DNA from: Bugula neritina
Taxonomy: Eukaryota; Bryozoa; Gymnolaemata; Cheilostomatida; Bugulidae
Reading direction: 5' to 3'
Assembly (NCBI GenBank): GCA_964035545.1
Contig: OZ037770.1
Coordinates: 3,331,662-3,391,661, forward strand
Length of the DNA: 60,000 nt
Shown here: piece by piece, positions 1 to 14,085 of the stretch
How positions within the stretch are numbered: position 1 is the first letter of the stretch
Layout: the number at the start of each line of letters is the position of its first letter
Notes under the pieces: model-generated
What the model saw: only the letters and a program-made list of their open reading frames with translations
The model's database searches: none
Told to the model about the DNA's origin: nothing
Position numbers and translations under genes: made by a program

Positions 1-70
1 GTGCAATCATATATATTATAATATATAATATAAGTTGTATGTGCGTGTTGCACGGATTGTTTGCATCAAT

Positions 71-354
<284 letters not shown>

Positions 355-364
355 AAGGTATTAC

Positions 365-3300
365 CTGTCTCAGGTAATACAAGCACCTGCAGGAAAGTGA
401 CAGCAGCCATTAATCCACCAAATGCATAGAAGGAGACAGAGTAACCACCCACCTGCATGGTAACATCAATTATTTTTGAACAATTTTCTCTTATAAGAAA
501 CCAGTTTATAAATACCTATATATAATAAGAAAGTGCAAAAGTTTGAGTAACAATCTTAAGTTTGTATGTTCAATGTGAAACAAAACATATAACCATAATT
601 TTCCAAGCACTTTTACAACTTTATTTGCTCATTTGCAGTAATGTTTGAATATGATGAATATATAATATATATATAATATATATAATGAATATATAATATA
701 TATTTTCTCTGCATAATCTATCCACTCATATAATATAGTTTGTCAAACTAGTGTTAACTACAGTAAATTTGTAAAACAGCTTCATACAATATTATATATA
801 CTATGGATGTAATTAGTGTAATAGATCAGGCAGTTTTTCTTATAGCTGAACTGGCCAACATTTGTTATATCAACAATTTTAACTGATTGCTAAAGAGTTA
901 TAATCCAAATATATTCCTATATAGTTACGTACAAAACACTATCTTGTTACTCAAGCATTCATTACCTGGTAGATCGCAACTCCAAGTGCTGGTCCTAGAA
1001 TATATCCACCACCTATCACCCCCTCCATACCACTCTGTCCAACAAAAGTATACATGATTTCAACAATATAATTGTATAAAAATGTGCATCATTTGCTAAT
1101 ATAAAATCACACACTCTTTTTTAGGCATTAGGATCTAGTAAAAGACTATGTTTATTAGAAGAATTTTAGTTTGAAATGCACAGACAAAAATTTAGACAAG
1201 AATCACGCAATTTCCCGCTAAATTTCTCATCTGGAACTCAGGACTCTTTTAATGCACCTCCTCACATCAGTTGGTCTATTGAATTGATGAGTAAAATATG
1301 CACTGGTCAAACAACTATTTATAAAAATATATTTTGTTTCTAGCTAGAAGGCACAGTATATACTTTGTTTTGTACATTAAATGTAATACATAATTCATTT
1401 TGTAGTTATAGACAATATACTGCAATATCCTATCTGCTAATGAGCTCTTATAATATGTCAGAGCGATCCTATTGTTTACCAGTGCAATTACCAATATAGT
1501 TTATTCTAGTATTTACTGTAGGGTGCAGATGCTGTGCTTCTAAGAGCTGTTAGTGCTTTGTTAATTGCAAAAAACTCTATTATAATACGATGGATAAATT
1601 CCAACACTAAATTCAAACCATACCACAATAGTTCCAGCTTGAAAAGTGGTGGCTTTAAGTAGCAGACTTGTCCCGGCAATGCACACCATCGATACTCCAC
1701 TGCCAGCTACAAACCGACCAATCACAGTCAGTGTAAGAAACACATACTTATTTTCCACGTAGTCTATCAGTCTAAAATATGAACAAAGAAGAGATTATTA
1801 CCCGCACTGGATTATTCATAACTGCAAAATGTTAATGCATTTATAGTTTAAGTTATACGTGACCTATATATATAGTAAAGGGGTGGGCATTACAAGTCCT
1901 TCCAGACTGAACCACCTATAACTAATCACTATAACATTATCAATTTAATATTGTTTGCATCATAATATTGAGCTTGAAATATGCAAATAAAAAAGATAAA
2001 ATTTTATTGTCTACACACTTTCTTGCGCAACTGAAAACTATTGTAGCTATAATGTATGATTTCAAAAAAAACTTTGATTTTGTCGAACAATTGGTCATAA
2101 AACAATAAAGCTATGACTATATATTATTATTAAAAGTAATAATAGTAGTATTTACAGGTATATTAATTACTGCTACTTTGTGCTGTACAAAGTTATACTC
2201 ACCCCAGAGCTATGCAGGAAGTGCTGGATAAAACACCGGCTAAAATGGACATTGTTCGTGGGGTAACCTTGGCAACCTGTAAACAAAACATACTTTCACT
2301 AGAATTCAATAAGTGTCTCTAAAGCAGTACGATAGAGTTGATTGGCTTTCCAGCTTCTCAGCACACGACACAGAAGATATAACTGAGCTTTAAACTAATG
2401 ACATAATTTTACATTCGATGCAATCTGCTTACAAAAGTGATGCAGGAAATAAAAAGTTTACACATACAGTAGATACTGTCTGCTATATCAAATGACATAC
2501 ATTTAAGTATGCATGCTATAGAAAAATCTATCGCATGCAAACTGATGTAATCTTTCACAAAAACACTCAAAAGGGGATGTTGCAATTTTATGTAATTTGC
2601 AGATGTCTTTTTTATTATATAATTACATGTTATTTACTTTGTAATTGTGTTCTCCTGTTCCTTATTTCAATGAGGTTTTATGCGCTAGATGTACTGAATT
2701 AACAATAAAAATAATAAGTAATTCTATTCAGTTATAAACAGATTAAACATCAACATAAACTAATGTCAGGGAGCAGCCGTGATCTAAAGGTTAGAGCATT
2801 TGCCTAGTAAACACAAGGTCATGGGTTCAAGCCTGGGGAAAAACTAGCACTTATAGCGCAAGTTTTTTGTGTCAAGTTACAAGATATAGTGTTTATCTTT
2901 TTATTGAAGCTGATTCTATTCATAAATGGTTGCTAGTAACTAAATAACTCTGTTTTGAATTTGTAATAAGAAACACTTATAGGTGCATTGGTCATTATTA
3001 TATCTGTCAGTTTATATATATAAAACAGTTACGTTTGAACATGAAACTTAAATGTGCAGGTGTAATTTTATTAGAATTCCTACGCATATGATAATATGTA
3101 AAATGATAAGCTCAATAGTATCATGTTTATCAAAGCAATTCACAGGTCATGCTGTTATTTTAGCTTTTCTCAGCTAATGATCTTACTTCACTCATACTCA
3201 CAAAAATTTAGTTTCAGATTTAGTTATTTAAGAATTGCATGCATTCACTGTGTTTTAAGCACACCTGTTGAGGGTACTGCAAAGAATTGTGGGTATCTGA

Positions 3301-3786
3301 TAGTTGGCCCATCAGACGGTGACGGGACATATGAGTATAACATGCAAAACTTCTAAGGCTGAAAGTGTAAAACTAGCAAATACTATTTATAAAAGATACT
3401 ATCTATAATACATGCATAACAAAACTCAATGAATGTTTTGGAAAATATATTAAAATCCTTTGAATTACTAATACTATTTATCAGAACTAAAAGCTGCTTA
3501 CCAAACTGCCAGCAATGGGAGATGTAAGGAATCTTGCAACTTCATATGCAGAAAAGACTATCCCAGTGTGAGTTTGAGTCAACTGTCTTTTCTCAGCTTC
3601 AATAGGAAAGAAGGGAAACATGAATGACTCACTAATAGCTGTCCCGCACTGCATGCAAAGTACCACCAGAAACAGGGCTATTTCCTTCCATCTATATCCT
3701 GTTTTCTGATGAGCAGCTTGAGATTCTTTCTGATCCGTTGCGGTTTCCAAGAGCGCTTCATTTTCAGAGTTACAATCTGCTCCCAT
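365..3786 (-). CDS. SLC18B1-like: SLC18B1-like MFS transporter, 5' five exons (gene continues off the left edge)
   Basis: Five minus-strand exons join in frame: 3502-3786, 2203-2276, 1624-1771, 966-1034 and 365-452, all with AG/GT borders. They encode about 221 residues, roughly the N-terminal half of a 12-helix major facilitator. The start is the ATG at 3786. Family marks are PFFPIEAEKRQLTQTHTGIV after helix 1, the loop PRTMSILAG, and EGVIGGGYILGPALG in helix 5, which resembles the ETFSGLGLILGPPVGG region of animal SLC18B1 (vesicular polyamine transporter family, known from vertebrates). Exon borders match the complete paralogue at 14376-24379, and both sum to 664 nt over these five exons. 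The half with helices 7-12 lies beyond base 1. An acidic, Gln-rich N-terminus of about 30 residues precedes helix 1. The substrate cannot be read from sequence; polyamine or monoamine transport into vesicles is an inference from the family. Confidence 0.88.
2766..2845 (+). repeat. tRNA-Thr-derived SINE, head only
   Basis: Carries the tRNA-like head of the SINE family described at 47848-48059: an A-box-like stretch, the anticodon-arm remnant GCCTAGTAAACAC and the B-box-like GGTCATGGGTTCAAGCC. The body found in other copies is missing. It lies in intron 1 of the partial transporter gene, antisense to it. Confidence 0.75.
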
Positions 3787-4168
3787 TTATAGCAAATATT
3801 CCCACTGAAACCATACCAAATGGGCCTTTACTGCTGGACTGAATATATATGTGAGTGTCTTGTTCTATATACTTCATGTTATTCATTCAGCATGTGATTT
3901 ATAGAAATAATTTATGTGTTCACAGATCATTGAATCGTGAAGTTGAAGCAACTTCTATACCATTAGCATGTTTGTACTTGTCAGAATGAATGTGCATACA
4001 AGACGTTGCAGTCATTGCATATAATACCTTCATAGAATATATATGATTACTAATAAGTTAAGCATGATTGATTATAAACCCACACTCAAGTCATTAATTT
4101 ATATCTTAAGTCTTATTAGTTCGTTAGAAAATGTTTTTTAATGTTTTTGTGCATCATCTATTGTAAAA

Positions 4169-4247
4169 TAACTGCCCGCAGTAAGATTGAAGTCACAGAC
4201 TTTCAGTTTGCAAACTAGCGATCGCTAACCAATTCAACCATGACCGG
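4169..4247 (-). repeat. tRNA-like sequence, probable SINE head
   Basis: Read on the minus strand it has GGTTGAATTGGTTAGCG (A-box-like), an arm around CTAGTTTGCAAACT and the degraded B box GTGACTTCAATC, and it ends in a GCGGGC acceptor-like segment. Stems are imperfect and no intact clover-leaf forms, so I call it a tRNA-derived repeat and not a working tRNA. Confidence 0.45.
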
Positions 4248-4412
4248 GGCAGCTGGAGTAAACTATAAAAACTACAACTACGAACCTCATAAGTGAATCA
4301 ATAAAAAAGGATGAAAACCTTCCATATAATATACTTTGTTTGCTAATGCATGCAGCGCTTAAATAAAGTTTTCGGTGTTTAAATTTCTTTTTTTTGTAAA
4401 TCATTTTTACAA

Positions 4413-4970
4413 GACAAAGTTTTCTGGGGCGTATTCCAAGCTCTTACCACAGTTGTCTACTTAGCACCTTTTAAAACTGCTCTCAATTGGGCAGAGTAAG
4501 TTTTCTATCTCAAAATACTCTATTTCATGTCATTCAGTTGCTATATGTCTCTTAAGTTTGCAGTACAGAACTTCAGTGACTTCATATCACTTGTGTCATG
4601 TGCAGTATATACTATATGCCCATGCAAGTTGCTGTTCTAAACAGATTTATTTAGAAATAGGATTTGGCTTCATTGTTAAATTTTAAACAATTTGCAATAT
4701 AATATAATCAGAAAACTTGGCCATTAGCTACAATACTGCTGATTTAGTTATTTCTATTATGTATTGTGATGGTTTCCTTGTTTTTCTAGATTCTAAAGCA
4801 ACAGGGTATGAGAGAGATAGCATACACACATATGGTATGCTAGCTGGAATGATAAACTGTGCACAAGGTCTGAGATCCATTGTGGGACCGGTTGCAGGAG
4901 GTGCAGTTGTTGAAGCTATTGGTTTTCCATGGACAATTTGTCTGTGATAGGCTTTCTATATTTTGGAATG
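4413..4970 (+). pseudogene. Decayed SLC18B1-like copy, two exons for helices 10-12
   Basis: Two exon remnants on the strand opposite to the neighbouring transporter. Exon 1 (about 4413-4495) encodes VVYLAPFKTALNWAE, matching AIAFLAPFKASLNLAE in the complete paralogue, and ends at GA|GTAAGT exactly as exon 9 does there. Exon 2 (4790-4970) encodes ATGYERDSIHTYGMLAGMIN and GPVAGGAVVEAIGFPWT, matching exon 10. Two defects are visible. Two extra T bases after FPWT shift the frame to a stop, with VIGFLYFGM continuing in another frame. The acceptor before exon 2 does not keep phase with exon 1. No exons for helices 1-9 and no final exon were found nearby. It looks like a partial inverted duplicate that lost function; expression as RNA is not excluded. 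Confidence 0.8.
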
Positions 4971-5217
4971 GTAAATTATATCAATATTAAACAAATACTG
5001 GCTAAACATTTGCCACAATTATTTATATTCTTCCAATATTCAAGATTTAGTTAATGGCAGAATTTGCTAGTGCTTTTGAAAAGAAGTTCTAAGTATGTTT
5101 AAGGATGTGCTGGAATCGTCCCTTTGGGAGTAAGACATTACTTGACAATATGCTACATGATTGGAATGAATATATTCTTCGGATCTTTCCTGCCTACACA
5201 CTGTAAAAATATTTTCC

Positions 5218-5292
5218 TCCTACTAGGATTCAGACCTAAGATCTCCGGTTTAAAAGAGGCGCATTAACCATCTTGCACCATCAGGACTTGTG
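5218..5292 (-). repeat. tRNA-like SINE head
   Basis: On the minus strand: TGGTGCAAGATGGTTAATGC (A-box-like), a CTCTTTTAAACCGGAG arm and the B-box-like GGTCTGAATCC, followed by TAGTAGGAGG. The head resembles a tRNA gene but the acceptor ends do not pair well. The flanking 5090-5217 shows nothing else I can identify. Confidence 0.5.
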
Positions 5293-5377
5293 GATTCCGA
5301 CCAACACCCAAAACTGCCTTGACTCAGTGTATTCTGTCAGTTCATAGGCTCTACTCACCCTTCAGCACTTTATAAAC

Positions 5378-5382
<5 letters not shown>

Positions 5383-5436
<54 letters not shown>
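5383..5436. repeat. (TA)n microsatellite
   Basis: Pure TA tract followed by a T run; a second short TA tract lies at about 5475-5492. Apart from this and the SINE at 6026, the interval 5300-7100 is AT-rich DNA in which I see no gene. Confidence 0.95.
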
Positions 5437-5444
<8 letters not shown>

Positions 5445-6025
5445 TTTTTGTATATATATAATATATAGGCTGTACATATATATATATATATATCAGCAAT
5501 TCTTATATGTTATCATTTTTAACTTGTTTCCTGGTTATAGAAAGTCTTACAATGACATTAAATACTTACATATACATAATATGCTATAATTGTTAATTAA
5601 ATCATATATGCTTATATCTTATTAAATCAGATTTTAATAGACAACAAGACTTTACTGAATGATAAATGGCCAACCTTGTTTCCTCCAAGCAAGCATAATT
5701 ATATTATACAACTTTGTTTGCAAGCATGAATTTTAAATCGTATATATTATATAGCATTATCTTTTATTGTTTATTTAATTTTTTTTATTCACTATATATC
5801 TATTATTTGGAAATGGGGTGAAAAAAATAAAAAAACATTAGCTTTGCATAACATATATTGCAAATGCAATTTTTTTACTGCTATAATAGATTAAAATTGC
5901 CAAAAATACATTTTTGAGTATTATATAAAATTATTTGATATAAGATAAAAAGTTTATATAATGGGAAAAGTTCCTTATACAGTAAAATTAACAGCATGCA
6001 CTACTGCATGATTGATTGCATGGTA

Positions 6026-6226
6026 GGGAGTGACCGTGGTCTAGGGATTAGAGTGTTTGCCTTATATTAAACACGAGGTCGTAGGCTTGAGCCCAGACAA
6101 AGGCTGTTGGTGATGTTAGGAAGAACATTCAGTCATTTAAATAAGTACTTGGCCCGCTTTAACAAAAACCCTTTCCATCATGGATTTTTTACAGGGATGG
6201 CGATTATAAACCTGCATGAGTGAGTT
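6026..6226 (+). repeat. tRNA-Thr-derived SINE, full-length
   Basis: Full-length member of the family at 47848-48059. It has the head ACCGTGGTCTAGGGATTAGA, the body GGTGATGTTAGGAAGAACAT, the tail block AACAAAAACCCTTTCCATCA and the end GGCGATTATAAAC. The anticodon-arm region is altered to TTATATTAAACACG. Confidence 0.85.
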
Positions 6227-7106
6227 TACGATAACGTGATTGATTGGTGATGCAAAATTACACTGCGTTACAGAATGCTAAAAAAATCTACAAAATGCTG
6301 TATCTAACTAACTTTGCTGTACAGTGTACATGCAGCAGCTGAAAACTAGTGTAACTAATATGTGTGAATCATAAGCTATATTAAACATTGTATAACAGCT
6401 AATTTTATAGTTTGGTTTATCTGCTCTAAATTATGTTTCAATTTCACACGATCAGTACATAAAGTTGTCTGTCTCAAGCAAAACTTAATAATTTAAATCA
6501 CTCGAATAAAAGTTATCTTCTCTTGTGTCTACTAATTGTGGAGACAACTCTAAAGTTTCTTCAAGTTGCATCGAGCTACTGTTATTAATAATGCGAAACA
6601 GCCAAGGTAAGATAATTTGTATTACTGTTGCTGTGCTAAAATCTAAATTCCTATTATATAAACTGTTAGACAAATACAAATAAAAATTGCCACAAAACTG
6701 TCGTATATATTCATATTCTATGCGTTCATGATCTTTGAATAGTCATCTTTATAGCTGAAAATGTAAAAGAGAAGCAAAATAAATTATTTGTACGTGCTTA
6801 ACAAAAACAAATCAATAATTTAAGTCAATAATATATCTCAATCTTTGAGTGTTTTTCTATCAAAATTTAAATGCATTTTAGATTATACCACTTGGCCTAT
6901 ATATAGAAATAGTTGACATTACTTGGGATTATAACTCTCATTACAAGGTATGTTCTGTCATGCATATGATTGTCATTTATAAGTCACTAAAGCACTATTG
7001 AGTATATAAATAGCTTCTATTAGCAATAATGCACCATTCATATTATATAAGATTTTTGTTTAGGTTTTTGAAAGTTTTAGCAACTCAAAAAGTATCATTT
7101 TTTCAT

Positions 7107-7772
7107 CTAAAAATTTGCCATTAGATGGTCTCTCAGGGCAAGTTTGAAACCAGCCTCCCTCCCCACAGCACGAATAGAACTAGGCAATTTATTCCATAGC
7201 GTAGAACATTGGAATTCCACTCTTCGTTGACCTGCAGCAGTTGATGATGGAGGAGTTTGTAGGCTGAACTCTGAAAATCTTGTGGGATAGTTATGTGTGA
7301 GATGTGTTAGTTGAGAATAGTAAAGTTTATGTGAGAACAGTATTGGTTTGAATTTGTGTAGAGTGTGAATAGGCATGATTGAAGAACTAAGAAACAGTGG
7401 TTTAGATGGGGAAAGGTGATGCTTTTTATATATAATTTTCAGTATTTTCTTTTGTAGTAAATTTAGTGGTTCAAGATAAATGTTTGCTGCATTACCCCAC
7501 GATTCTAGGCAATATGTTGATTTAGAATTTACAAAAGAGTTATATATTTGTATTAGAATTTTTCTAGGTAGGTGATGGGAACATTTACTTATCAAGCCTA
7601 CTATAAGGGCCTTAGGTTTTGACAAAGTTTGCTGCAATGTTGTTGCCAAGAAAGATGTGAATCTATTATAATACCTAAGAAGGTAGTTGATTTTACCTCC
7701 ACTAATTTTTTGCTTTTTGCTTCTTTTAATGCATTTTCTATATATAATAGTTTTCATAAATTGGCCACCCAT
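7107..7772 (-). mobile_element. 5'-truncated non-LTR retrotransposon (CR1/Jockey-like), 3' end of ORF2
   Basis: A 221-codon open frame has the typical tail of LINE ORF2 proteins beyond the reverse transcriptase fingers and palm: LPRKILIQIYNSFVNSKSTY, the WGNAA turn, LLQKKILKIIYKKHHLSP and QCSTLWNKLPSSIR. These fit the C-terminal region of CR1/Jockey/RTE-X group elements. The catalytic YADD block and the endonuclease are absent, so the copy is 5'-truncated, as usual for target-primed insertion. The frame is intact to its stop, which suggests a fairly young insertion. The ATG at 7772 is not a meaningful start. The strip from 7773 to about 8480 holds no recognisable gene. Confidence 0.82.
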
Positions 7773-8481
7773 AACTGAACAAGTGAATATTTAGCTATAT
7801 AGAAATTAGTCACAATTGTAGCCATAGTAAAGTAACTGCTACCTATACTTTGATAACATTACAATACTATGATAATAAATTCTGCAAAATTAGTAAAAGA
7901 ACTAGAAACAGTTATATATAGTCATTGTTAACAACACATCTTTTTTGTAAAAGTCTTTTAAAACTTGTTTGTGGCTATTTTGTGAAGATAATTACTCATA
8001 TGTAGTGCAATCTCACCAAATTAGCTTTGGCCATTTTAAATCTTTCTTTCTTAAAATACAGCTCTGCTTAATCTATAAAAGAAAATTAATATTTTTTTCC
8101 AGCCTGTATGAGTTGAGTTGATTTTGCTAAAAAGTAACCCAATTGTATATTTGCAGTAGAATTAGCACAGTATTCGTAATTATAACAGTTATCATAAAAT
8201 TAAATTATATTTCATATATTAAATCATGAAATTCTCAAAAACCTTGATAACAAAAGGATGTTGATTAGAAGATAAAACTTTTAAAAACAACTTAAATATC
8301 TGCTCACTGTAACAAAGAAGACCCAATAAGTTTCATCTATATAATATATCGCCTTTTGAAATTATTGCAAATATGTTGTTGTTTATTCCTCACTCAAGAG
8401 AAACTCCAGTAATAAAATCCTAACAATAGTTGTTGACTAACAGATACAGCATATAATTGTTAATAGAGAGTTGCACAAACA

Positions 8482-8489
8482 TATAAATA
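8482..8489 (+). promoter_or_regulatory. TATA box of the first MGNxxS gene
   Basis: TATAAATA, 54 bases before the start codon at 8543. This would place transcription start near 8513 with a leader of about 30 nt. The paralogue at 12455 has a similar box. Confidence 0.5.
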
Positions 8490-8542
8490 GCCAATGACTT
8501 CCACGAAAGGTCCATACTAAGAAAACTAGCTCAACAAGAACT

Positions 8543-9617
8543 ATGGGTAACGTAACTTCTACTTGCGTTGCTAATGCAACCGATAAAGACATGTATGTAA
8601 AAGTAGATGTGGAAAAAATCTACCTAAACAGTATAAACACAGGAGGCTCTGTTACAACTCCAGCAGGTAAACCACTAGAAAATTTTCTTATATAAAAAGC
8701 TATTTAGTATATTACAGGTATTCTAACAAAGAAATAGCATCATACTATTGTCTAAAAATAATGCGTTTCATCTTGTAATAAGGTAGTTGAAAATATTATA
8801 TTGTTCATAACTTGTAGAAATATTTACATTTTAAACTATTTTTATCTTTTTTATAAATATTGGGATAAGTGCTGCTTGAACACATCCATATATTAAATTT
8901 TTAGCTTTAGCTATTAACAGTGGAAGTTTGAAGTGAAATACCCTTGTAGTTTTGCGATTATAATCCAGTATTATATAGTTTCGTGGTGTAATGGTTAGTG
9001 CGCTTGCTTGCAAGCCAATGGTTTGAATCCCAGTGAGGCAAAACTATTCTATAACTCTTATATATTCTACTACACTAAAATGATGTATTTCATATCAAAA
9101 GAGTAAGAGTTTGATAATATATTGTTTATAAGTTGTAGAATTATAATTTATTTGCGTTTCTCATGAATTTTGATAAAACTACCAAAGTCAAATAGCAAAT
9201 GCTTATAGCTTAAATAAGCAAAAGCACTGTAAATGAAAGTAAAGTTAAATTATTCGAATCCCATCTTATACTTATGATTAGTATTTCTATATAAATATGT
9301 ACCTATCATTTATAGGTAATGAAGTTGACGCATCAGTCGATGCAAAACTTGACTGGAATAAAATTGTTCCCGGCTTTTGCAAGCTCAGTCCGAATAGGCA
9401 CCTCAAGTTCAACATCGGCTCTACTTTGAGAAAAATTGTTTACATTTCTGTAAAAAAACCTAACGGAAGAACTATAACAGATAATTTTTCTAAGAAGAAA
9501 CGCCGAAATGTCATTATACTACCTGGTGGGCAGTTGGTGGATGCTAGGAAGCGTTCAGTGTGGGTGGACTTTGAGGGAAATGATCACAAGTCTTTACAAG
9601 AATCCAGTAGCTTTTGA
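8543..9617 (+). CDS. Small uncharacterised protein, MGNxxS family member 1 (141 aa, two exons)
   Basis: Exons 8543-8666 and 9316-9617 join through a phase-1 intron (PA|G) to give 141 residues. I do not recognise the family. The N-terminus MGNVTS fits the N-myristoylation pattern (Gly2, Ser6), with Cys8 as a possible palmitoylation site, so membrane-edge attachment is likely. No signal peptide or transmembrane helix is visible. The core looks beta-rich and shares with the paralogue at 12455 a YVKVD strand, W-N-K-I-x-x-G-F, VYIS, RxVII and SVWVD near the end. The tail here is basic then Ser-rich (KKKRR; QESSSF). The intron contains a tRNA-like repeat. The gene sits between two SLC18B1-like transporters, but no functional tie can be inferred. 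Confidence 0.8.
8985..9044 (+). repeat. tRNA-like element inside the intron of MGNxxS gene 1
   Basis: GTGGTGTAATGGTTAGTGCG (A-box-like), a GCTTGCTTGCAAGC arm and the B-box-like GGTTTGAATCC. The anticodon stem closes on a loop shorter than seven bases and the T stem is mismatched. This is a tRNA-derived repeat of the same type as 16418-16490 and 25028-25106. Confidence 0.6.
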
Positions 9618-10016
9618 TAGTTTAAAGAGAGAATAATCAAGTATTGACTGTGTTGAACATAAAAGAGGAATATATGTTTTTATTTTTATATTTTCATACT
9701 TGTAAGGGCAATACATTAACAACACGTGTCCATATGTATTGAAACATATTATGTAACTAATTCATTCAGGTACTAATGTTGTTCTTATATAGTTATTATA
9801 AAGCAAAGATAATGCATCTAATTTCCATAATATATTATTTACAAGACAGTTCTTGAATAATGTATTTTTTATAGTTCTTTAAATACATCAAGTTTTGTCA
9901 TATCAGCATATTTAAACCATATATTTGTTTAATTGCTTTTATAATGCCTTCAAAAGTACACACACGTCCACACACAGAGACACACACACACAAAAACACA
10001 CACATACATATATGCA

Positions 10017-11792
<1,776 letters not shown>

Positions 11793-11827
<35 letters not shown>

Positions 11828-11851
11828 GTATATATATATATGTATATATTT
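11793..11851. repeat. (TA)n tract right of the inserted element
   Basis: TA repeat interrupted by TG dinucleotides. It is probably the continuation of the tract ending at 10462, split by the insertion. The following 11850-12340 contains no gene I can see. Confidence 0.85.
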
Positions 11852-12350
11852 GTAATATATGTGGATTTCGCAGCTGGCACATTATTATTATCTAAAACTG
11901 TATTGTTAATAAATGTATATCTTTTCAAGAGATCCAAGTCCTAATAAGATGATATAACGACATATAGAATCACAAAACCCAACTCAAATGAATGAATAAA
12001 ATCAAGGAAGTCAATTTAAATAAATGAATGGTTATATATAATCATTGATTGCTCAAACACAAAAGAGCTCAGTCTCATTGATATGTTTACTGCTAGAGAA
12101 AAAGACAAAGCATCCTTCGTAAACAATAGTCATGTTGATGACTTGAGTTGTTGATGTACACAGTGTAGGTCACATGACTAATGTCACAAAGAAGTCACAG
12201 TATCATGTGCTATAGCATTGTCACAATTCATCTCGATTTGAATAAACTGTTCAACTCAAAAACAAAAGCATTCAATCATATGTTTTTATTTATCATTTAC
12301 TCTGTTGTTTGTTTCTTAATGTGTTGGTTTGTGACTATACTGCAGATGTA

Positions 12351-12358
12351 TATATAAA
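12351..12358 (+). promoter_or_regulatory. TATA box of the second MGNxxS gene
   Basis: TATATAAA, 97 bases before the start codon at 12455, giving a predicted leader of about 70 nt. Confidence 0.5.
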
Positions 12359-12454
12359 TGGCTTGAGGTTTTTAGATTTTAGTTATTCGATTTGGAGCTA
12401 CCAAGCTATTATAACTGAGCGTTATAATAGTTGATATTTACTTTAACTTCTATC

Positions 12455-13413
12455 ATGGGGAATAAACTTTCTTGTAAGTGTACTCACGTGGCCAACGCTT
12501 ATACTGAAGTCATTTACGTGAAATGTGATGCGGAAAGAAGTTATCTTGAACTGGAAAAGTTTAAAGTTGACGTTGCTAGCAAGAGTAAGTTTTGAGTTTA
12601 ATTGTACTATTTGTATTTGAAATCATTTTTATCTTGTAAAGAAAACTTCTGACAAGTATGAAAGATTGATAAAAACTTTTGATCAACAAAAATAATATAA
12701 TAAATATTTTAGAATCAATAATATTTTTACTTAAAAGATAATAATAGTTTTATAATTTTATATAGCAATTTTGCAATCAAGTTAAATGTTGCGCTTATAT
12801 ATCCACATTTTATAAGAGTAACAATGTTATATAAGCAATTACATGAAAATGAAGTATTCAATAAAAATCTCATGCTCCATAACTGTTTAAATACCTTTAA
12901 GTTTTAATATATTCTAGAGTTGAAATTTGTTTTAATAAACATGAAAAACTGAACAATTTGATATAGCCTATAGTTCTAGCTTTGTGTTTAAAATCTTTAG
13001 AATACTGTATTTACCAAGTAGAGAGTTTTCGAGTTTTTTGTGATAATCAAACTTACAAACTGGTGTATGCTTTAATTTCGTATGCTTAGATAATGTTATG
13101 ATTGTTTTTTACAGCTGGTGCATCTGCTGGGGTAGAAGTTGAAAAGCGCTGGGAATGGAATAAAATTAAAGCAGGATTTTCTAAGATCTACCCCCTTGAT
13201 TTCTTGGGATTTGATGTTGATTTGCGAGATAGAAATACGGTGTACATCTCCATAATAGCAGAAGATGGTACGCAGATTGCCAACTGCTTACCTAAAGTTG
13301 GAGACCGCAGTATAATAGTTACAGCTACTGGCCAGGTCAAGAACACAAAGTACGGCTCAATCTGGGTGGATAACGGGGGACAAAGTCACATGAGGAAAAA
13401 AATAAAATGCTAG
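12455..13413 (+). CDS. Small uncharacterised protein, MGNxxS family member 2 (142 aa, two exons)
   Basis: Exons 12455-12584 and 13115-13413 join at a phase-1 intron to give 142 residues. This is a tandem paralogue of the gene at 8543 with the same intron position and phase. MGNKLSCKC combines a myristoylation-type start (Gly2, Ser6) with Cys7 and Cys9, the usual layout of dually acylated membrane-anchored proteins. The shared core includes YVKCDAERSYLE, RWEWNKIKAGFSKIYP, VYISIIAEDG, DRSIIVTATGQV and YGSIWVDNGG. The C-terminus is short and basic (MRKKIKC). No catalytic motif stands out. The alternation of beta-like segments suggests a compact beta fold. Function is unknown. The AATAAA at 13591-13596 is a likely polyadenylation signal. 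Confidence 0.82.
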
Positions 13414-13590
13414 GCTATTTTACAACATTTTATAGTCCTTTATTCTATGACGTTTGAATTTTGTCAGTTGTTTTATAGTTTTATAATGTTGTGCTTATTC
13501 AATGCATTGTCTTCTTTTTCACATTTCATTTTCTGATGTTGATTTTTATTTGAATCTGTTCATTTAGTTAAGATAGACAAATTCTCTGCT

Positions 13591-13596
13591 AATAAA
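13591..13596 (+). terminator. Polyadenylation signal of MGNxxS gene 2
   Basis: AATAAA 178 bases after the stop codon, in an AT-rich 3' region. Confidence 0.5.
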
Positions 13597-13902
13597 AACA
13601 TTTGCACCGTTTAAAACATGAATATCAAATTGTAATTGCAAGTGTTTTAGGATTTATAATGTATATAGTAAATCATTTTTTAAATCTAATCTATAAGCAC
13701 TTATACAAACTTAATAATAGAATTTTTTACCAATTGAAAATCTTTTTAGTTTTATTTTACTGTAACCACATTCCTACAACCATCTTTCACGTTTATTTTT
13801 ATTTCGTTTATATAACTATGCTTTTATAACATAATATTTTCATACATTACATCTGCCATATATAAGTAACATCAATTATATACAAAGCTCATGTGCTATT
13901 AA

Positions 13903-13914
13903 AATAAATTTATT
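13903..13914. terminator. Palindromic AATAAATTTATT, possible two-way poly(A) signal
   Basis: Gives AATAAA on both strands between the convergent MGNxxS gene 2 (stop at 13413, plus) and the complete transporter gene (stop at 14376, minus). It would give the transporter a 3' UTR of about 460 nt. Confidence 0.4.
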
Positions 13915-14085
13915 ATAACAATACAAACAAAAGTAACTCAAAGTCCTGCATTTCTTAATATTTATGTTACAATACAAACTATACATAATATAATCTTTTC
14001 GTTGATCTAATTACAAATAATTGAGATTATGTAATTTGTTAAATGGTTAATTAATATTGTCGGAAATATCTAACAATGCCATTAA

